Below are positions 23,237 to 34,842 of a stretch of DNA of 64,000 nucleotides, piece after piece (positions within the stretch are counted from its first letter, which is position 1; each line of letters opens with the position of its first letter). The notes beneath the pieces were generated by a model. That model was not told the origin of the DNA. It did no database searches and worked only from the letters and a program-made list of their open reading frames with translations. Origin of the DNA: Gibbula magus (lineage: Eukaryota; Mollusca; Gastropoda; Trochida; Trochidae); assembly GCA_936450465.1 (NCBI GenBank), contig OW388304.1:36113593-36177592 (forward strand), given 5' to 3'. The translations under genes and the position numbers were made by a program.

Positions 23237-23697
23237 TTAAAGATGCACGATCACTTTTGCATGATATTTTATTTGGTTCTAAATGTACCGCATTACAACA
23301 GATGCTGGTTTAGGTTATATCTTCTTACTCGACTTTCATATTCATCCCAAATGCTTAATATATCAAATATATATATGTTTCAATGACAAACAAGGAACGG
23401 TCTCATGCATGTGTAGTATCCGGCTTTATCTCACGATGTACTCGTTATAATACCTATTTAACGCTATAGAAGCAAATCTGTCTTCCTATCTACTTAATTA
23501 AAGTTTCAACAAGCCAAGGTCCATTGTCTGGTTTTCGATCATGACCACGACGTTGAATGGTTGTATTCTCGTTATACTGAACTGATTTACCTAAACTGAT
23601 TATTTTTGGTTAAAGTTGATAATTCTCAATTAAATAACACTAATTATAACAACGGACATATATGTGACCTCACCCACATGATAATGTCCCTGTAAAC
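23237..23697 (+). mobile_element. TTAA-flanked MITE, family 2, copy 4 (old)
   Basis: It starts TTAAAGATGCACGATCAC and ends with a weak AATGTCCCTGTAA. Interior landmarks (CCGGCTTTATCTC, GTCCATTGTCTGGTTTTCGA, ATATGTGACC) line up with copies 1 and 3. This is the most diverged copy, about 265 bp before the intact copy 3. Confidence 0.55.
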
Positions 23698-23961
23698 TTA
23701 AACACTACATATATCACTATTGAATAACAATCTCATTGACGTCACACTGAAATAATCATATGTGACTTACATCTCTGATGGCGCCAAGTGTTACCTGAAG
23801 TGCGTGATAAACGTATTTCACAAGGTCAATGCTTATACTAAGTTGGGAAAACACAAACATGTTCAATAAGGATGATTTATCTGGAAATATTTGACTAGGA
23901 CTTGTATAGTAACGATCTTATAAAATCTTTGAATGGCATTTAGAAGAAGAATGCATAAACA

Positions 23962-24459
23962 TTAAAGGTGCATCCATTGTGTTTCACAAAAAAATATTTG
24001 GCTTTAATACCTTCCAACTCACCACATGTGCTGTCTACAATTAAAATAAATTCACTAGACTTGCATATTTATCACCAATCGCCAAATATATCATAATTAC
24101 TAGTTTCCAATTAAAATTGAGTAACATCATTATGCATGTGCAGAAACCGAAACTAAATATCCCATTTACATGCACAGTAGTTATGTGACCTACTAAACAC
24201 TATCAACTCAAATTTGTCTTTTTGTCTGTTATAAATAAGATTAAAAAATTACGTTTGACTCATTGACGCGCGCCACACGCTGTGCATTGTCCGGTTTTCG
24301 ATCAGAAATCACTACTTTTACCTTCATATCGTCAATATGCTAAGTCTACTATAATCAGAATGGTAGTTTTCGGTAACAGTCGGTACCTCTCGATAAAGTA
24401 ACACCAATTATAACGTTTGCAATATGTGACCCCCAACAACACAACGGATGTACCTTTAA
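23962..24459 (+). mobile_element. TTAA-flanked MITE, family 2, copy 3 (best preserved)
   Basis: TTAAAGGTGCATCCATTGTG at the left and CAACGGATGTACCTTTAA at the right form clear inverted termini bounded by TTAA; about 498 bp. It lies between the two CD225 genes. Confidence 0.78.
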
Positions 24460-24561
24460 TATTTTCTTGATAACAGCTTCTTTATTTTGAACATACAAGA
24501 GTTATGCTAATGGATGTTGGGTATAACATGAAGTGATATCCCGCCGTGTTATACACCATCG

Positions 24562-24630
24562 TTCACCTGATGAAGGAGTAAGCATACACCTCAAAGAGTC
24601 GAGCATGTTCACAATAAAGAAGTTGCTATC
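24562..24630 (+). ncRNA. Hammerhead-ribozyme-like motif, copy 2 (degenerate)
   Basis: CACCTGATGAAGGAGTAAGC ATACACCTCAAAGAG retains CTGATGA and one side of stem II but has lost GAAA. The tail TTCACAATAAAGAAGTTG is shared with copy 1. Confidence 0.3.
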
Positions 24631-24911
24631 CAAAAAACCTTGTTTTCAATAAGTCGTATGCTGCTGACAGGTGAGGCACGTCAGACTCTGAAGTTCTAGA
24701 AGATGGTGTACGCTGAGTACTCTCTCAGATACCTGACCATCTAGGTCAATTACTGTGGCAGGATAAAACACCATAAAACAGGAGAGATACTCGGAGTAAA
24801 ATTCATGTTTTAATACCATGGTACATTCATCAGTTTGATCATGGATTTCAATCAAATTTTGGAGGACCATTCATAAGTGTAATCTATAAGAAAAAAACTT
24901 TTTCTGGATAA

Positions 24912-25036
24912 AATTGTCTTTATTTTGTAAACGACGTTTCGGAGTATATGCTCACCCCTTCAACAGGTGGAATGATGAAAGAGTGAGAAAATACCCCGAA
25001 ACGTCGTTTATTTACAAAATAAAGAAATTGTTATCC
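24912..25036. ncRNA. Head-to-head pair of hammerhead-like motifs forming an inverted repeat
   Basis: Right arm (+): ATGATGAAAGAGTGAG ... ACCCCGAAACGTCGTTTA, then ACAAAATAAAGAAATTGTTA. Left arm (-): CCTGTTGAAGGGGTGAGCAT then ACTCCGAAACGTCGTTTAC. The GAAACGUC core and stem II pairing (GGGGT/ACTCC) survive, but CTGATGA is mutated in both. The arms pair with each other over about 45 bases. Confidence 0.35.
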
Positions 25037-25331
25037 AAAAACATATTTTTTCTATGGAATTCCAAGTCATTATATATACATAAACATTATCAATCCTTGC
25101 AAAGGAAGCGTACATATGTTACACAAACACAGCGGTTAGTGTTAGTTTTTACAAAGGGATACCTTTGATCTTTCATAATTATTTAAATACAAATGCAATA
25201 TGAGAACAAATGTCTTGTATCAACTTAGCACATAATTAGAAATATGTCTTGTAGAAGTGTTGGATGTATTATAAACACAAATTAAAACGGCCTTTGCAAA
25301 GAAATAATGGAATTCAGAATTCCATCAAACA

Positions 25332-25356
25332 GTTGAATACGCTCTTACGAAAGTCA
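25332..25356. other. Hairpin downstream of CD225 gene 2
   Basis: GCTCTTAC and GTAAGAGC form a perfect 8-bp stem with a short loop, about 80 bases beyond the gene 2 stop and so probably in its 3' UTR. Function unknown. Confidence 0.4.
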
Positions 25357-25433
25357 GTAAGAGCTCCACCCAAGGTCTGGAGCGAAATGAGGTATTTTGG
25401 ATGATAATGTTGTGACGTCATAACATCATGACG

Positions 25434-25595
25434 TCATGATTTTCCCTTTGCTTGGAATATGACGACGAGAGTGGTGATGGTTACCAACATTCCCACCACG
25501 CTGCCAACATACACACCAGTTAGAGCGAGGCTGGCTGCACGTGCAGACGCTCGATGCGCTGACGTCATATCTTTCATCTTTATAGCAGCTCCAAC
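25434..25595 (-). CDS. CD225 gene 2, last exon (loop and second membrane segment)
   Basis: This exon is 54 codons including TGA at 25436-25434, after CTTTATTTAG|. The AHRASARAASLALTGVYVGS loop-membrane boundary parallels gene 1 (ALAKQASNEAVRLSLMGVFI). It ends in the basic tail QAKGKS. Confidence 0.83.
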   Translation of the reverse strand, partial: VGAAIKMKDMTSAHRASARAASLALTGVYVGSVVGMLVTITTLVVIFQAKGKS

Positions 25596-28500
25596 CTAAA
25601 TAAATGAAATCAATATTTCTTAGATTTGCTATCAGTAACTGATTACAATTCAAAGTAAAGAAGGTTCAGTTCAAATCTTGTATATCAATATCCTTCTTAT
25701 CATTTTATTCCTTTTTAATATATAATTGATATATTTCCGAATACATTTGAAATAAAAATAAAATCTCCAAAATGAAAAAAAAAAAACACTTAGTGTTTTA
25801 TATTGTCCCATTGTCCCGGACATGAGCAAGACAAAATATCATGTAACATTGATAAGGAAAAGGATTGACTAAAATGCAATGAAAATATCCTAGCTCAGCA
25901 AATTTAATTGTATGTTTAATTATATTGTATACAAATCTAAAACATAGACCTGAAGTTGAAATAGTTGAATGCAAGAATGTATGTTATATGAAGAATAAGT
26001 TTATGGTAAATTTCAACATAGAAGCAAATTATATCGATGAACTTCTCTTAACACAAATAATTCATCAACAGAACAGAACCATCTTCATCCTCATTATCGT
26101 TGTCGCTCTCGTATCTGAGACTCTTCCGCTCCGCTTCCAAATTGTCATTTGCTGGACACCATGATTTGAAGTGTCGCTGTAAATCACCTGTATTGTATTA
26201 TAACGCCACAGTCTGTGCATGCAGTAGCCATGCCCTTATCACATAGCCCGGTGACATTGTAAAAGATTCATGTGAAATAAATTGCTGAACAACCACATAT
26301 AAACAAAACCACAACGTACCTTTGCGCTTGAGACTAAAGCAGCCACGCCCAGTGGTAAACAGAAGAGCAAGGAGACGACACAGAACATGACGTGAGACTC
26401 GGGGGTGTCTCTGTAGTCTCTGTTTATAGAGGAAACCACATGGGGTGTCGGCATTACCTCAGAACGTGAAGGTTCGACGCGATTCCTAAAAAACAAAGGA
26501 CCCAATAATCAGCCTTGCCACAGACCTCTGTGATGCATGGTAAATTATGCACAATGTTATACTGTAACAGCTGGCCGCATAGTTTATAACATGTACATTA
26601 TGCACAAGTTGCTTTAATTATCTTAAACCGCATTATTATAAACTGAATAATATGATTGTATAAAATAAAGCAATTGTAATAAGTCAATGAATGCTGGGCC
26701 CAGATTTTCGAACGTCGAAGCCAATTTATAGCGACAGTTCTATATAGAGGATACTAAACCACCTCCTATTTAATACCATTTTTATTAAACAAGTTAATGA
26801 TTTTGTATAAAACGAGCGAAAACGAGTTTGATACCAAATCATTCACGAGTTTAATAAAAATGGTATTCAATAGAAGGGAGTTTAGTATTCTGTTTATTAC
26901 TCGCCAACATATAATCCAGCGAAATAGCCGACATGGCTCTGAAACTATGATTCCCACAAGTCCGATACCATTGGGATGACGTTACTCGAATTGTGACGTC
27001 ATAACCGCAAACTATTGTGACGTCATACACGCGGCGGTATTGCACTAGTTTAATATTGCCGTATAAATATTACACTGCAGTATCTTACACGGGCGAGTAA
27101 TAAATAGAGATTATTACCCGAGGAAGGGTGTCATATGACTTTTACGAAACGAGTGTGATTTTTTGTATTTCCCGAGCGAGAGCGAGGGTTATACATAAAT
27201 TTGCACGAGTTTCGTAAAAGTCATATGCCACACTTTCGAGGGTAATAATTTCTTTATTACCCATTTTATTCCATTTGATTCGCGTAAAATTAGCCAGAAA
27301 ACGACCCACTTCTCTTGCGACGGCAAGCTACAGTGACGTCACGAACAATCGTTTTATGACGTCACAGACGACAAAATACGGGAAGTCGCGGTGAAACAAA
27401 GGTTGCTAGGCAAATGTGATATGTGCACATGTGCTCATATCAATAATATTAACTCGGTTATTTTCAACCATATGAGTAATAAATCATATTATTACAATCG
27501 ACTGTAATGACATAATAATTTAGAACTTTCAATCTAAAATTTCATTCATGGGAGTAAAGAGGCAGTAGCACGTTTTTTTGCAAATTTTATTTTTTCAAAG
27601 TTCCCATTTATATTGATAGTTAATTTTATTCATATTTACTTAAGAGGGTAAAACATGTTATTACACAAACCAATTATCCGTAGTGTTGTGGTGTTGCCAT
27701 TTTATTGTGAACACAATTAATTATTTCGAATGACAATAACGATTTCCATGGCTTTACCGAACCATGTACGCTCATCTTTTAACTTGATTTTCCGAAGAGA
27801 GGAGGGTGTTTTACTATTGGTGATATTATTTTTCAAATACTTTTCATCGACTTATTTCAGCGAAAAATCGTGCTACTGCCCCTTTAAGATGCTTAATATG
27901 TCATATTTGTTCAAACACAAATGGGATACTGAAATTGCTATTTCATAGTTTTTAAAAACAAGTTTGATATTTAAGGTGAAATTTCATTAAATGTGGAAAC
28001 TTTGTTAATACTAGATAATGTCGACATAATGTAACCTCTTGGACTTTAAATCAATCACGCATCGTTGATGTACGGTATCAAGAAATAAACCAGAAAAAAT
28101 ATCTTTCACTCTCCTCTCTCGCCTGATTAAGGTGATTTCAAAACGACGAGTTTTTTTAAAAGCCTTGTTCATCAGAAACATGAACAGGTTATGTTTCAAA
28201 TTACAATTTCAGTTAAGTTGGCTGAAAGAGACATTGTGAAACTTTATTTTAGTCCTATCTATACATATAGATTACGTAGAATGTCATGAAAGAAAAGCCT
28301 TCTAATGACATCACATTCAGTGGCGCTCGCTAATCCACATTTTAGGTGTCTTTACAAACATATGATTCGGGTTGTCGTGATATGAAAATGATTTCTCATT
28401 TGTCATGTTGTAGATGAATGATTTCCCTTGTTATTGATATCGTGTTTATATGTTGCAACAAATAATTATGCATATAAACATAACACTCTTTAACATTGTT

Positions 28501-29546
28501 GATTGTATGATGCTTCCTAGAGATTAGTTGCATTGGTTATAAATGCAGGTTGCATTATTGATTTCACCTACATTGATACTTTCTAACAATAATTAATTCG
28601 TATTTCAACACAATAATTGAAAATGAATGGACTTAGTAATCACCCTTGCCAGAGACCATTTAATACGATTGTAATGTAAATTAAAGGTAATTTCAACTCA
28701 TTATATTATCACAGCTGTAACTTACTTCAAATCTGTTTAATTTATACACACGAATGTTTACGACAATGCAAGCGTTACAGAAATTGAGAATAGCTAAAAA
28801 TACATACACTCAAAATAAACAGAAATATCCCAACCCTTTTATATTAAAACATTATTGAGGGGTGGGGGTATATTTTCATGTACACACTATTAGATATTTG
28901 GCATTCTAATTTCTAAATAATATTATTTCCTGTGGATTATGTTTACTTAGCTTCAGTCTCGGACTGCATTTCATTATATTAACAATATTAGTTATTATAT
29001 TGCTATATTTGGGGCACACATTCTGCAATAGTACAATTTGTGTGTGTAGTTTATCGAACAGAGTCCATTGCGGAATTGCCCTACAGTCAAGAACGAATCA
29101 ACAGCACAGGTTGTCCCATCAGTTTATATAAATTAGTTAGTTTCTTATGTGAAGTAAGGTTATATAAAAAAAAGAGTTAACATCAAAATGATAATCTAAC
29201 AATTAGAAAAAATATTTAATATTAAAAAGGAGCCTGTGAGAAAAGGAATTATCCCATCCCTCATAAGCTCCTGTTCAATATTAAATAAAATTGTGGTAAT
29301 TCACGAATAAATACTATTTTTTAGAGTCAGAATAAAACTAATCAGATTGTTTTAACTTGATTATTCTTCTTAAATACTTTTTAGTATTTTATTAAGATAT
29401 TGGGTGTATTACGATGGACAACGGTCATGGAAACATTGAACACCTTCATCCTTGTCAAAGAAGAATTAGCAATATGTTTTTCACGTGATCAAATATCTCT
29501 AACTCTAATAGAATCTGAAGGAGAATATATATACTTACATGACCAT
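25434..29546 (-). CDS. CD225/dispanin (IFITM-like) double-transmembrane protein, gene 2, two or three exons
   Basis: The core exons are 26485-26320 and 25595-25434. The first encodes NRVEPSRSEVMPTPHVVSSI, NRDYRDTPESHVMFCVVSLL and FCLPLGVAALVSSAK. The second encodes VGAAIKMKDMTSAHRASARA, ASLALTGVYVGSVVGMLVTI and TTLVVIFQAKGKS. Domain layout and intron position match gene 1, with a longer N-terminus and a basic C-terminus (QAKGKS). The first core exon has its own acceptor (TTTTTTAG|GAATC), so a 5' exon is expected. A candidate is at 29539-29546, where GG ATG GTC AT|GTAAGTATAT joins in frame as MVMNRVEPSR, giving 111 residues. If that is wrong, the start is Met at 26454 (98 residues). Same strand as gene 1, so a tandem duplication is likely although the sequences have diverged. 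Confidence 0.8.
26320..26485 (-). CDS. CD225 gene 2, exon with first membrane segment
   Basis: The exon is bounded by TTTTTTAG| and GCAAAG|GTACGT. It contains ESHVMFCVVSLLFCLPLGVA, nearly the same as gene 1. An internal Met at 26454 is the fallback start if the proposed 5' exon is not used. Confidence 0.82.
26747..27092 (+). repeat. Palindromic repeat element, copy 2
   Basis: ACTAAACCACCTCCTATT at 26754 and AATAGAAGGGAGTTTAGT near 26889 are inverted arms, continuing into AATACCATTTTTATTAAAC and GTTTAATAAAAATGGTATT. The centre contains GAGCGAAAACGAG. It is collinear with 600-955 over about 350 bp and sits just upstream (gene sense) of the first-segment exon of CD225 gene 2. Confidence 0.7.
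27108..27265. repeat. Long hairpin with about 48-bp arms
   Basis: GATTATTACCCGAGG... ACGAAACGAGTG (27108-27156) pairs with CACGAGTTTCGTAAAAG... TCGAGGGTAATAATTTC (about 27208-27255), with a CGAGCGAGAGCGAGG purine-rich loop. It abuts the previous palindromic element, making a compound foldback block of about 500 bp. Confidence 0.65.
27554..27887 (-). mobile_element. TTAA-flanked MITE, family 1, copy 3 (reverse orientation)
   Basis: This is an inverted copy: GTAAAGAGGCAGTAGCACG at the left and CGTGCTACTGCCCCTTTAA near 27887, reading the family backwards. The left TTAA has mutated to GTAA. About 334 bp, slightly shortened. It lies about 1 kb from the first-segment exon, in the large proposed intron of CD225 gene 2. 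Confidence 0.75.
28200..29520. other. Interior of proposed CD225 gene 2 first intron, nothing recognised
   Basis: AT-rich. Contains a local inverted pair (TATTAAAAAGGAGCCTGTGA near 29220 and CATAAGCTCCTGTTCAATAT near 29262), both ends reading AATATT; otherwise no repeat or ORF of interest. Confidence 0.45.
29539..29546 (-). CDS. CD225 gene 2, candidate 5' coding exon (start codon only)
   Basis: The coding part is only ATGGTCAT before a strong donor (GTAAGTATAT). Joining it to the acceptor at 26485 gives an open frame across the junction. The support is splice-site quality and phase only; it needs a transcript. The 5' UTR would lie above 29546. Confidence 0.4.
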
Positions 29547-31186
29547 CCAGTATGTGCCGTTGAACTCGTACAGAGTTGAGATAAGTCTTACACTCATGAC
29601 ATTCCCCACCTAGCTGAAGTTTATTAGTGAGATATCGATTTACCTGTATTGTATTTCACTGTTTGCACATTGTATCCTTGTGAAAGTGAAACCAGTTATA
29701 CAGTGTCTCGGACTGGATCATATGAGATTAACATAATGTGTGCAATGATATATGTGTGATGGGAATATTAACACACTTTAATTTATCATATCCATGAAAT
29801 ATTGTCGTGACACCTGGAATACTGTCGTGACACCTGAAATACTGTACACCTGCACGTGGCTTGTTGTTCAAACTGGGTCGATACATAAACAATTGAACAA
29901 GTAAGTCGTTCATGTAACTCGACCAGTTCTCGTGTTGTTGCAAGTGAGATATACTGAACATCAAAATAAACTGTAACAATTTCGTAATTACTGATCAGCA
30001 AATTTATAATATCAGAGCATTCAAATGTCGTTGATATGATGTTAATAACGTTAACGTGTTGAACAGTATGCAGATATAATGAAGTTAATACTGATGTAGA
30101 ACTTCTGCAGAGCATTTTCTTGTGCCATGGTCATTCTCTGGGACAACAGCCACATTCCTATTCAGATGATGATTAAATGCAATTGGAACTTGTGCAAACA
30201 TTCCCAAAAAGTTGTTTGATGCAAAACCCCTGTCTTAGATGATGTTGATTTGACGTCATGGCGTCATTTTGTCTTTCATTTAGAATGGTTCTGTTGGTCT
30301 TATTCTTCAAGGTGTTGCATTGTTTTACGGTACCAAGATGTTCCACGAGCACATTTACAGTCCGTGCAGACCGTTCAGCATGCTATCGGCCAATATCCCA
30401 GTTTCCCAAAGAAAATCACATTTTTGTCGGGGGTTCTTTTTACAGAGCAGGTCTCGGATTACGGCACGTGGAATTTGAATTTTACCAGGCTCATGCAGAT
30501 CATGTTACCATGACAACATCATGTCGCGATCTGATACCATTTGACTTTGCGATGAACCATCTGTACTCAACAGTACCAATAGCTCCACTTGTTCTCGGAC
30601 ACTGACTTATGATGTGAGAAACCATGGGCTGATATGCAAACATAAACTATAATCATTAAAACTCGCGTTTATTTTGCTTTTGCCTATAGATAACGGATAA
30701 TAGGCAACGACTGCGCTGGCTTTGTTGTGGTTTTCAACTGGAAATTGACCTCCCGTTTTCTATAATGGATTCGTTCACGTTAGAGAAAATAACATTTGAA
30801 ACGTTCAACTACAACAAACTTTGAAGATATCTGCGTAAATCTCGAATTTTGTGACTTCCCGTTTGTCGATAATGGATGCATTTGGGAAAATAATGTTTAC
30901 AACTTTCAAATATTACTTTGAGGATATCGAAATATAGATAAAAGGGGGACGTTTCTTGTTTCACCTACGGCAACCATTCTTTCCCGCTCAATACTCTGCA
31001 GTGATTTATTTGAATTTAGTAGTCAAATCCATCGACAATGCTTAATAGTATTAATACTCCCAAGATGATTAGTTATATAAACCATGGTTTTATTCCACCC
31101 AGAGCCGATTTGGAGGGAACAGTGAAAACTCGTTGCCGGTCTTTGGTTTGGCACTGATCAACACCATAAATATGCGTTTTAAAATA

Positions 31187-31250
31187 CAGTGGTCCCTCGC
31201 TCTAACACGCTTCAATGTACCGCGGAATCGTTTGTAACGCGGGATCATCC
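31187..31250 (+). repeat. Possible pogo/Tigger-type transposon end
   Basis: CAGTGGTCCCTCGCTCTAAC followed by AATGTACCGCGGAATC resembles the CAGTGGTCCCTCG terminal repeats of pogo-like elements. No matching second end was found nearby. Confidence 0.35.
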
Positions 31251-31744
31251 ATGGCTCCCAATATTTGTATTCAATTCTGTAGGACTTATAATCAAATCGA
31301 AGATCTTGTAATTGAAATGTATTTGCTCCATTACTGACGATTGGTCGAGTTGATTAAAAGCCATTGCTATCTTCTTCATCTCATATATCCATGCATGCTC
31401 TCACAGACGTTTAATATCCAGACTGATGCCAAAGTTACTTCTTTTGTCAGTGGCAGTGACAACTTCGGTTCGTAGTTGACGTTGAGTGGTGTAACGCTAA
31501 AGCCCTATGCCATGTTTCTCTTGATCTTTCATGCTCAGTGTCCATCACTTTTAGAACCATCGTCAGGTTATCCGCATCTGGTACACACAACAGCTACGTC
31601 AACAGCAAAGACAAAAGACAAAGTCAATAGTTCAAGAATACTCATACTTTATTTAATCCCTATTGATCCCAAATGAGTTAAGATTCTACAATGGACTTGA
31701 AAACTGTGCACTTAAAAAAGACTAAGCACGAGATAGATAGATGG

Positions 31745-31778
31745 GTATGTAGGTAGGTTGGTAGGTAGGTAGGTAGGA
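31745..31778 (+). repeat. (GTAG)n microsatellite
   Basis: About eight GTAG/GTTG units directly before the 21-bp minisatellite region. Confidence 0.85.
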
Positions 31779-31839
31779 ATACCAGAATATGCAGACAGAC
31801 AGACCAAACTAATGCTGCTGTTTATGGTGCACAGACTGA

Positions 31840-32240
31840 ACAGTGGGATGCAGTGATACTGAACAGCAATACAGATTGGCACAGAACAGCAAACCTGTGG
31901 TAATGAATAGCAACACTGTGGTACTGAACAGCAACACTGTGACAGTGAACAGTGACACTGTGATACTGAAGTGGGACAAAGTGGCACTGAACAGCAACAC
32001 AGTGACACTGAACAGAGACACTGTTGTACTGAACAGCAACACTGTGGTATTGAATAACACAGTGGCACTGGACAGCAACACTGTGGTATTGAATAACAAC
32101 ACAGTGGCACTGAACAGCAACACTGTGGTATTGAATAACAACACAGTGGCACTGAACAGCAACACTGTGGTATTGAATAACACAGTGGCACTGAACAGCA
32201 ACACTGTTGTACTGAACAGGACAGGGTTGTACTGAACAGC
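31840..32240. repeat. 21-bp minisatellite, open in several frames
   Basis: About 18 degenerate units of the type GTACTGAACAGCAACACTGTG. Because the period is a multiple of three and the motif avoids stops, four reading frames stay open for 130-230 codons (for example LNSNTVV repeats on plus, CSVPLC repeats on minus). None has other protein-like features, so these are not annotated as genes. Confidence 0.85.
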
Positions 32241-34822
32241 AGGATACTGGAAAAGAAGAGAGGAGGACAAAGAGTGAGGAGTAATTGTGAGTGAGAACCG
32301 ACAAGCAGTGTTCCAACCCAGCACCCTCCTAGCATTGTCAGTGGCTTTAAGTTCAGTACAAACAAACTTTCCCCTTCCCATGATAAAGCTCTTAATATAA
32401 ACATAAACTGATACCTTCAAATGAAAATGGATAACAATTTAACAATCCCTTTTTTCCCTGCCTTTTCCATGTTTTAAGTGCTGGCATGCCGCCTAGCTTG
32501 CTCCTTGCTCAACAATAGAACTCTTGTAGTTCAAATATTCATTATTTTCAACTACAGATGGGTGCTTTTTATTGCTTTCGATCTAAACAGAAAATAAACT
32601 AATTTGAACCAAAAAGGTGCACAAATTATCATGTGGACAAGGAGCTTTCCTGCTTACTTTAGGTTACAGAAAATATTCTTAATTTTAAGTTTGTTTGCAT
32701 CCTTACACTTTGATGATCATAATACTGAATATGAACAAGTTAAAATACTTGAAAATGAATTCACAAACATAAATTATTCACTACGCTGATCAGTTGAACT
32801 AAAATTTCCAAAAACGAAATTAACGAAGGCAAACCTTTACACAAAGAGTAAGTCTAAAAAAATACGGGAAGAATTATTGTTTGTTTTTGCATACATGATT
32901 GCTTGTGAATGTAACAATGGAGCAAGACTAGGACGACAGACAGCACCGACAGTCAGCCAGCTGACCTTCAACAAGGGGACATAACTCTCCCTCCCTCCTG
33001 CCCGCCACACAAAAAACACTTGATCATAAAGAAGGCCTATATATGGGGATCAACAGCAATGTTTTCCTGTTTACCAGACAAAATATAGACTGAAAAAAAC
33101 CCAAAAAAACTACCACCAAATTCATTGAAATAAGACCATTAACACGAGCTATATGTGAGATGAATAAAACCTTCAACTAGGATCAAATATAAGGCGGGCT
33201 ACAAAGAGCTGATATTAAAACTGACACCTAACGTCACCCGGAGATTAAACCTACCGTACACCCTAAGGTAATCTGCAACTAGAAAACACTCACACATTTA
33301 GCTATACTGACTAGATAAAATATAAAATGCATAATTTAAAACCGAATAAGCTAGAGGGACACACTCTTAGCGCTTGCTCGCTATATAGGGAGGTTAGTAT
33401 GGATGTACGCGTGTACGAACGCACGTAGGCATGGAATGAATGAGTCGGAGGGATGGATGAACTGAAGTGTCCACTATCTACTTCTACAGGAGATAATTGG
33501 CAAAATGTGACAAACCTCTATACAGAATAATGCATGAGCATGATAACTTTTAATCTCATTAACGTCTTCATTTAACGTCTACAATCTGTATGACCAGATC
33601 AAAAAATGCACATCATCAATGGACATGAGACATGGGAAATGTTTTTCAATGATATTTGGCCAATGCATAATTTGGTAATGAGATGAAAATTACTCTGTAA
33701 TCTTCCAAAGGCAGTGAAAATAGAGTTTTGCTTATTTCTGGGGAGAAATCCCCACGATTTTGATAAAATTTCATTTTTCAAATTTTGGAATTGTTTTCCA
33801 TTATGATATGTTACAAAGGAGAGGAAGGTAGCATGGGACCTTGGCTATGTAAAAAGAAAGCAAACTTTTTTCTTGACATCAAAGCACAAAAACAAGTGTT
33901 GGCTGAAAAAGGTGCCCCTTCACGATAGATACAAAGTATTAAAACAGCTCTAACAATATAACAAAGTGCTACAGAGAGTAATATCTGTAAGTAGTGCGAA
34001 GCTAAAATGCAAAATGTCAAACAGCCACTGACCACAAATAAAACATGAAACACGATTAAGAGATCAGGAAAAAGCCAATTCGCCCAATAATTAATTTAAA
34101 ACTGCCTTCCTTGCATGTGACTGCAGGACATATGGTTAGTTCTATAGGTCCGGGACAGACTCATGTGGTTAGGAATATAATGGTTGCTACATCTCTATGA
34201 TATATTCTTGTAGTAGTAATGTTATGTTTGAGGAAATCTGAATTTACAATCAATTTGCACACAAAAATATATATTTAATATTCTTCTTTTGTAGATAGAT
34301 TTATACACAAGGATAAAAATGCAATTGCTTTGAAATGCAAGGCCCTAAGCAGCCTGCTGAACAAGGGTGTAGAAAACTCTCCCACTCAAATTGATCAAGA
34401 TCTAACGCGACCCTCTCCCGTAACCACCCCGACAGCATAAATTTGTACTCAGTAACAAAAGTAAAGGACCACACAGATTCAATATTGAAGAATTACTTGG
34501 TATGAACTAAATACTTCAATATTACAAAAGGTGGCTCTTAATCTTTTGTTTGATAATTTATTTTTCAATTCAGTACTTAATTTTTTTCAATTTTTACAAT
34601 TCAGTTGTCAGAACACGCTCCCTTTGTGAGGGAATGGGGCTGTGTGGGGATTGTACGGCTTTAGGTCTGGGTTAGATCTTGGTCACAATACATACATGCA
34701 CTTATACTAAATACATGTCCTTCGGTCCATAGGTTATTCTGCCTCTACTAGGATTGTCCTGTGAATTCAGCAATGTCAAAAATACAACACTCTCACACCT
34801 GAAGTGACATCAATGCACTTGA

Positions 34823-34842
34823 AATATATATATATATATATT
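34823..34842 (+). repeat. (TA)n microsatellite
   Basis: About nine TA units, followed by TTTACGTATATATGTACG. Confidence 0.85.

Noticed and set aside
30250..30605. Two overlapping plus ORFs (87 and 115 codons)
   Set aside because: Two frames are equally open, neither resembles a known protein, and the minus strand is broken by several stops. It may be an old repeat; I could not support a gene.
31840..32240. CRISPR-like regular spacing
   Set aside because: Units are directly tandem with no unique spacers, in a eukaryotic genome.
31712..32420. Long overlapping ORFs of 130-230 codons on both strands
   Set aside because: They are frame products of the 21-bp minisatellite; no ATG context, domain or splice support.
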